Shown here piece after piece: positions 7,417 through 11,025 of a DNA stretch of 11,025 nucleotides. Each line of letters starts with the position of its first letter. Positions within the stretch are counted from its first letter, which is position 1. Made by a program: the position numbers and the translations under genes. The notes under the pieces are model-generated. The model had not been told where the DNA came from. It made no database searches and worked only from the letters and a program-made list of their open reading frames with translations. The stretch is from Deltaproteobacteria bacterium (lineage in GTDB: Bacteria > Desulfobacterota > GWC2-55-46). Location of the stretch: assembly GCA_016218095.1 (NCBI GenBank), contig JACREV010000215.1:1-11025 (forward strand). The letters run 5' to 3'.

Positions 7417-7640
7417 TTCTTTTTTAACCTCTTTAGGGTGTCTGAGACGTCGGCCGGTAGAGCGGAGGCGCGTACGTTCTCCTCCTGGATCCTCAAGAAT
7501 ATCTCCTCCCTGTGCACGCTAAGGGCGGCAGGGGCCTCTATCCCGAGCTTTACATGGTTTTCCTTCACCTCGACGACCACTACCTTTATGTCGTTGCCTA
7601 TCCGGATCGCCTCTCCAGACTTCCTTGTCAATACAAGCAT
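7413..7640 (-). CDS. csrA: Carbon storage regulator / translational repressor CsrA
   Basis: This 75-aa homodimeric RNA-binding protein recognises GGA in hairpin loops near Shine-Dalgarno sequences. The start at 7640 gives the canonical M-L-V-L-T-R-K opening; an in-frame ATG twelve codons upstream (7676) is rejected because GGGAGG lies just before 7640 and no homologue begins that way. The RNA-contact residues L4, R6 and R44 (V-H-R-E-E at 42-46) are present. N55 is present, a position reported to matter for FliW binding in B. subtilis CsrA. The protein extends to 75 residues against 61 in E. coli, as in FliW-linked CsrAs, with a basic K-R-L-K-K-K end. The linkage to fliW and flgL suggests its main target is flagellin mRNA. 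It may also regulate itself through the site at 7645-7653. Confidence 0.96.
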   Translation of the reverse strand: MLVLTRKSGEAIRIGNDIKVVVVEVKENHVKLGIEAPAALSVHREEIFLRIQEENVRASALPADVSDTLKRLKKK

Positions 7641-7644
7641 ATCG

Positions 7645-7653
7645 CCCTCCCTG
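7645..7653 (-). promoter_or_regulatory. Possible CsrA-binding motif overlapping the csrA Shine-Dalgarno
   Basis: The minus strand reads CAGGGAGGG just 4 nt before the csrA ATG. CAGGGA fits the CARGGA core of CsrA sites, and its GGA lies within the Shine-Dalgarno. Binding here would block ribosome loading and give autorepression. I do not see a clear stem presenting the GGA in a loop, and any GA-rich Shine-Dalgarno partly resembles this motif, so the call is tentative. Confidence 0.3.
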
Positions 7654-7664
7654 GCATTGTTTTT

Positions 7665-7688
7665 GGGATAATACACACATATTATCCC
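7665..7688 (-). promoter_or_regulatory. Perfect 9-bp inverted repeat, candidate operator, in the csrA leader
   Basis: GGGATAATA and TATTATCCC flank a 6-nt spacer (CACACA on the plus strand). The 24-bp dyad is AT-rich inside and overlaps the -10 box and predicted start of the putative csrA promoter. It could be a repressor operator or, in RNA, a 5'-leader hairpin. It could also form part of a weak transcription stop after flgL, but on the minus strand it is followed by A residues, not T residues, so a terminator role in that direction is unlikely. Confidence 0.5.
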
Positions 7689-7707
7689 GCTTCTTTTTAC
7701 ATATCAA
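7679..7707 (-). promoter_or_regulatory. Sigma-70-like promoter for csrA-fliW
   Basis: The minus strand has TTGATA (7707-7702; consensus TTGACA), a 17-bp spacer, then TAATAT (7684-7679; consensus TATAAT). A second -10 choice, GATAAT, sits two bases earlier with a 15-bp spacer. It lies in the only sizeable gap within the flagellar block, between flgL and csrA. It would let csrA-fliW be expressed apart from the upstream late flagellar genes. Confidence 0.45.
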
Positions 7708-7737
7708 CGCATCCGTGAGACGCTCGCCTCATGTCCC

Positions 7738-8619
7738 CTATAAGTAGTCGAAGATGTTGACGCTTATGACCTTGCCGGCGGAGGACATCGCCGCTTCCAG
7801 CGCGGTCTGGCCGAGCGTGAGCTCGGATATCACCTTCGCGATGTCCGCGTCCTCGAGGGTGGCTATCGTGGTCTCGATGTCGAGCTTGGCGCTCGAGAGG
7901 TCGTCCTTTGCCGACGTTATCCTCGTGATCCTGCCGCCGATGTCGGAGACCGAGTTCGAGACCTGCTGGAGAGCGCTCTCGAGGTTTGCCCCGGCGGCCT
8001 GTATGCCCGCCGAATCGTTGTTGTTAAGGGCGGTAGCGAGGTCCGAGACGGTCTGGAATATGTCGACGCCGCCGCCTGTGCCCTTGAATACCTCCCCGCC
8101 GTTTACGCCTACGGCGATGTAGCCGGACGAATTTATCCTTATCTGGTATGAATTGGCGTCGCCCGAGTAGGCGCCTGACTGGTCGAAGGGCGAGGTCCCG
8201 GTCTCATAGCCCGCGAAGATGTACTTGTTGTCGTAATTGGTATTTGCGACGGTCAGGAGCTGCTGGTAGAGCTGGTTCACGGTAACCGCGGTATTCGCCC
8301 TCGATGTCGCGTCGGAGGTGCCGGTGGCCGCCGTGGTCGCGAGCTCCTGGAGCGTCATTATGACGTCCTTGACGCTTGAGAGCGAGTCCTCTGACGTGTT
8401 CAGGTAATCGAGCGCGGAATCCATGTTCCTCTCGTACTGCTCGAACCCGTTGAGTATCGACCTTGACGTGAGTATCTTGTCCGCCTTCACCGGGTCGTCC
8501 GAGGGGGCGTTTATCGCCTTTCCGGTCGAGAGCTGTTTGGAGAGCTTGTAGAGCGACTCCTGCCGCCTCATTATGTCGTTGATGTATGTGTTATAGGTGA
8601 TGTTCTGGGTCACTCTCAT
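7738..8619 (-). CDS. flgL: Flagellar hook-associated protein FlgL (HAP3)
   Basis: This 293-aa protein forms the outer ring of the hook-filament junction and is exported by the flagellar type III system. The flagellin-like N-terminal domain starts M-R-V-T-Q-N-I-T-Y and carries L-S-T-G-K-A-I-N-A-P-S-D-D-P at 31-44, which is characteristic. The C-terminal coiled domain, with A-D-I-A-K-V-I-S-E-L-T-L near 257-268 and the A-L-E-A-A stretch after it, ends in the typical I-F-D-Y-L. The middle, Gly/Ser/Thr-rich and variable, is the surface-exposed part. There is no cleaved signal peptide, as expected. It starts 8 nt after the flgK stop, and its Shine-Dalgarno (AAGGTAGGG) includes the flgK stop codon, so the two are probably translated together. 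Confidence 0.96.
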   Translation of the reverse strand: MRVTQNITYNTYINDIMRRQESLYKLSKQLSTGKAINAPSDDPVKADKILTSRSILNGFEQYERNMDSALDYLNTSEDSLSSVKDVIMTLQELATTAATGTSDATSRANTAVTVNQLYQQLLTVANTNYDNKYIFAGYETGTSPFDQSGAYSGDANSYQIRINSSGYIAVGVNGGEVFKGTGGGVDIFQTVSDLATALNNNDSAGIQAAGANLESALQQVSNSVSDIGGRITRITSAKDDLSSAKLDIETTIATLEDADIAKVISELTLGQTALEAAMSSAGKVISVNIFDYL

Positions 8620-8627
8620 AATGCGCC

Positions 8628-10262
8628 CTACCTTATGTTGAGGAGCGTCTCAAGCATCCTGTCGGCGGTGGACATCACCTTTGCCGCGGCCTCGTACGCC
8701 CTCTGGAGTTTTATGAGGTTGATGGCCTCTTCCTCAATCGATACCCCGGATATCGATTCCCTCGCGGATTTCAGCTCATCCAGGAGCTTTACCTGCCCCT
8801 CGTAGCTTCCAGAGGTCTCGCTGGAGACGAACCCCACGTCGCTCACGATCCTGTTGTAATAGTCGTTGAACGTCGCGCCCTCCACGAGCGCCGCGCTTTT
8901 AAGGTCCGCGAGCGCCATCGCGTTCACGTTGTCCCCGGGCACGCCCGCAAGGGTCGAGGACGCGGCTACCGCGTTCGGGTCAGTGACCGCCACAGAGATA
9001 TACTCCGCGGCGTTCTTCTTGACGCTCACCTCGAACTTGTCCCCCGCGGCCGGAGAGCCGGGGTTGTCCGAGATGGTAAAGCTCAAGCCGTCGAATGTTA
9101 TCGCCGAGCCGGACGTGTACGCGCCCTGCGTGACCACGGCGCCGGTGTCGCTGTTGACGATGGTGTAGTTCGAGGCGCTTGAGAACCTCACCTCGTAGTC
9201 GTTAAGCGTCAACTGGCTGTAATCGGTGACCGCTCCGTTGGCGACTACCGCGTCTCCGGCGTTCGAGCTCGACGCGTGGGTGTAGACGGTCGGCGCCGTG
9301 AAGAAGTCCGTCCCGGTCGACCCGTCGAGCCCGTAGCCCTGGGAGTGCTGTATGTTGACCTCTTTTATGAGGCTTGCGGCAAGGAGGTTGAGCTTGTCCT
9401 GGACCTCGTCGTATATGGCGGCCCCTTCGAGGTGCCCCTTCAACGCCCCGCCGGTTATCCTGTCGTTAAGGACCGTCCCCCTGCTGACGATATCGTAGAC
9501 CGGGGACTCGGGGTTTATCTCAAGCTCCAGCGGGGCCGCTGTTATGCCGGTCACGAGGAAGAACCCGCCGATGTAGACGTCCGTCTGCCCGGTCTCGGAT
9601 TCGATGGTGGAAATGTCCACCATGGCGGAGAGGTCCTCAAGGAGCAGGTCCCTCTTGTCGCGAAGGTCGTTCGCCTTCATGCCGCCGACCTCGAGGTTCG
9701 ATATCTGGTGGTTGAGTTCCGCGACCTGTTCGGCTATCGAGTTTACTTCCTTTACGACCGACTCTATCTCTTTATTGAGGCTCGACAAGTTCTGCCTTAT
9801 CGTCGCGTCTATCGTGTTGAACGCGTCGGTAAGGAGAGACGCGCTGGACAAAAGCGACGAGCGCTCCGGGTACGAAGACGGGTTGTTGACTATCTCCTGG
9901 AACGAGTTGAAGAAGTCGTCTATCCTTGAGCTCAAGCCCGCGCCGTCGAGGTCGTTTACGAGGGCCTCGATGGCGCTCAAGTGCTCGCCCTTGGTCTCGT
10001 ATCTGGCAAGTGTCGAGGACGCCGTCCTTATCTGCACGCCCTGGAACCTGTCGTAGACGCGTTCTATGGAATTTATCGTGACGCCGGTGCCGAAATAAAG
10101 GCCGCCGTACTGGACGGAGTTCATGGGCTCCAGCACGGCCTTCTGCCTCGTGTACCCCTCGGTGTTGGCGTTCGCGATGTTATGAGAGGTTACGTTTATC
10201 GCCTTCTGGTTGGCGAGAAGCGCCGTTTTCGCTACGTCGAGGACTGAGTTCAGTGAGGCCAT
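8628..10262 (-). CDS. flgK: Flagellar hook-associated protein FlgK (HAP1)
   Basis: This 544-aa protein is the first hook-filament junction protein, between the hook and FlgL. The rod/hook-family motif S-H-N-I-A-N-A-N-T-E-G-Y-T-R-Q lies at 26-40. A long helical domain follows at about 75-215, containing an S-S-R-I-D-D-F-F-N-S-F segment typical of FlgK. A beta-rich variable domain spans about 230-450. The C-terminal helix has S-I-E-E-E-A-I-N-L-I-K-L-Q-R-A-Y and ends in L-E-T-L-L-N-I-R, the standard packing segment. It starts 6 nt after the flgN stop with GAAGGGG upstream, overlapping the end of flgN. This order (flgN, flgK, flgL) puts the chaperone beside its two clients. Confidence 0.97.
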   Translation of the reverse strand: MASLNSVLDVAKTALLANQKAINVTSHNIANANTEGYTRQKAVLEPMNSVQYGGLYFGTGVTINSIERVYDRFQGVQIRTASSTLARYETKGEHLSAIEALVNDLDGAGLSSRIDDFFNSFQEIVNNPSSYPERSSLLSSASLLTDAFNTIDATIRQNLSSLNKEIESVVKEVNSIAEQVAELNHQISNLEVGGMKANDLRDKRDLLLEDLSAMVDISTIESETGQTDVYIGGFFLVTGITAAPLELEINPESPVYDIVSRGTVLNDRITGGALKGHLEGAAIYDEVQDKLNLLAASLIKEVNIQHSQGYGLDGSTGTDFFTAPTVYTHASSSNAGDAVVANGAVTDYSQLTLNDYEVRFSSASNYTIVNSDTGAVVTQGAYTSGSAITFDGLSFTISDNPGSPAAGDKFEVSVKKNAAEYISVAVTDPNAVAASSTLAGVPGDNVNAMALADLKSAALVEGATFNDYYNRIVSDVGFVSSETSGSYEGQVKLLDELKSARESISGVSIEEEAINLIKLQRAYEAAAKVMSTADRMLETLLNIR

Positions 10263-10268
10263 ATTCGT

Positions 10269-10769
10269 TCAAGCCCCTTCGCTTAAGTGCGCGCCCTTGA
10301 CGGTTGCGAAGCCGTCGAACGCCCCGCTCTGCCTGTAGACGCCCGTCTGGAGGAAGTTGCCGAGGAAACCGAGCGTCTTGTTGATGTTATCCAGAGACCC
10401 CTTCACGACGAGGCCGTTCAAATGGTTCAGTTCCTTGATGGACTCCACAAGAGAAATTATAATATTCCTTTTTGATTCGAGCGCCGCTCTCGACGCGCCC
10501 GAGCGCTCTATGACGTCCGAGAGCGGGAACTCGCCCTTCGGCCCGGGTTTCAACCCGAGCTTCTCGGATGCGTCCCTCACGAGCTTCAACCGCTCGACAC
10601 CCGAGAGCTCTATCCTTTTAAGGATGTGCTCCTTCCTGCCGACGGTCTCGTACAGGGCCCGAAAGTCCCTTGAGACGAGGTTCTCCGTCTCGGCCTGGAG
10701 GACCGAGATGAGCTCCTTGTACAGGGACTCTTCCTTCGTAAGATGCAGCTCTATGGCGTTTGATTCCAT
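10269..10769 (-). CDS. flgN: Flagellar export chaperone FlgN
   Basis: This 166-aa, mostly helical protein would bind the C-terminal helices of FlgK and FlgL, keep them unfolded and deliver them to the export gate. FlgN proteins diverge strongly. The call rests on the L-x(6)-E-x(2)-L-x(2)-D-F-R-A-L pattern at about 23-39, the K-E-H-I-L-K-R-I segment at 46-53, the C-terminal helix with H-L-N-G-L-V and N-I-N-K-T-L-G-F-L near 115-136, and the position between flgM and flgK. There is little Shine-Dalgarno before the ATG (GGTAAAAAAATAGC). The flgM stop lies 1 nt upstream, so translation probably depends on reinitiation after flgM. Confidence 0.88.
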   Translation of the reverse strand: MESNAIELHLTKEESLYKELISVLQAETENLVSRDFRALYETVGRKEHILKRIELSGVERLKLVRDASEKLGLKPGPKGEFPLSDVIERSGASRAALESKRNIIISLVESIKELNHLNGLVVKGSLDNINKTLGFLGNFLQTGVYRQSGAFDGFATVKGAHLSEGA

Positions 10770-10770
10770 G

Positions 10771-11025
10771 CTATTTTTTTACCGGTATGGCGTTTACGAT
10801 GGCCCTTTCGATCATCTTCTCGGCGACCTTTTCGGAATCGACCTCGTAGCTCCCGCTCTCTATGTCGGTCTTGAGCTTCACGACCATCTCGCCCCTGACT
10901 TCCGGCACGTTCTCCAGAAGCCCCTTGGCCTTGTTCATGTCCTTTGCCCTGGACGAGATGTCTACGCTGTCTCCTGCCTTGGGTTTGGCGCCGCCTTCGG
11001 GCCCCTTTACCTGTCCACCGGTCTC
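10771..11025 (-). CDS. flgM: Anti-sigma-28 factor FlgM, N-terminus cut by window edge
   Basis: 84 codons of the C-terminal part are visible before the TAG at 10773-10771; the start lies beyond the right edge. FlgM sequesters the flagellar sigma factor FliA until the hook is finished, then is exported. The family core is present: D-S-V-D-I-S-S-R-A-K, then V-R-G-E-M-V, L-K-T-D-I-E-S-G-S-Y-E-V-D and K-V-A-E-K-M-I-E-R, followed by a short hydrophobic and lysine tail. The visible N-terminal stretch is Gly/Pro/Lys-rich and disordered-looking, as expected for FlgM. It implies the organism has a sigma-28 in addition to the sigma-54 inferred at 6616-6631. Confidence 0.92.
   Translation of the reverse strand, partial: ETGGQVKGPEGGAKPKAGDSVDISSRAKDMNKAKGLLENVPEVRGEMVVKLKTDIESGSYEVDSEKVAEKMIERAIVNAIPVKK

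Noticed and set aside
7641..7676. Twelve-codon N-terminal extension of CsrA
   Set aside because: CsrA proteins begin M-L-V-L-T/S-R-K. GGGAGG sits directly before the ATG at 7640, and the extension overlaps the promoter and palindrome.
9276..9929. Long plus-strand open frame (217 codons) opposite flgK
   Set aside because: It lies wholly antisense to a well-supported flgK, its translation is rich in Arg, Val and Gly with no recognisable domain, and it is typical of shadow frames in GC-rich genes.

Overview
The window is a single-strand gene array: every supported gene reads on the minus strand, so transcription runs from high to low coordinates. It is GC-rich, with heavy use of AGG arginine and ATA isoleucine codons. 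It carries a FliW/CsrA pair, a flgM-flgN-flgK-flgL block and a near-perfect sigma-54 promoter. FliW is absent from enterobacteria and other Gammaproteobacteria, so the combination suggests a flagellated Gram-negative environmental bacterium of the former Deltaproteobacteria or the Nitrospirota and relatives. The phylum-level guess is low confidence.

Region 1 (11025 down to 6973) is the late flagellar operon: flgM (anti-sigma-28, cut by the window edge), flgN (hook-junction chaperone), flgK and flgL (hook-filament junction proteins), then csrA and fliW. flgM to flgL are packed with 1-8 nt gaps. A 97-nt gap before csrA holds a sigma-70-like promoter, a perfect 9-bp inverted repeat over its -10 box, and a CsrA-type CAGGGA motif inside the csrA Shine-Dalgarno. 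csrA and fliW overlap by ATGA.

Region 2 (6972 to 6584, 389 bp without a gene) is dense in non-coding signals. Reading in the direction of transcription it holds a structured 140-bp block that looks like a dispersed extragenic repeat, an intrinsic-terminator-like hairpin with a perfect 10-bp stem, TGTCA/TGACA inverted-repeat boxes, and a consensus sigma-54 -24/-12 promoter whose predicted start lies about 22 nt before the pseB start codon.

Region 3 (6583 to 1) is a tightly packed nonulosonic (pseudaminic/legionaminic-type) acid operon: pseB, pseC, a 64-aa zinc-ribbon protein, a Gfo/Idh/MocA oxidoreductase with a TTG start, a PseI/NeuB synthase, an SpsF-type cytidylyltransferase, and a class III (glutamate-1-semialdehyde-like) aminotransferase that runs off the left edge. 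PseB and PseC would turn UDP-GlcNAc into the 4-amino-4,6-dideoxy sugar, the synthase would condense a later hexose with phosphoenolpyruvate, and the cytidylyltransferase would activate the product with CMP. The N-acetyltransferase (PseH) and UDP-hydrolase (PseG) are not visible and may lie beyond the left edge. The adjacent flagellar genes and the sigma-54 promoter suggest the sugar glycosylates flagellin. The zinc ribbon, oxidoreductase and second aminotransferase are not part of the standard pathway and are the most likely source of new chemistry here.
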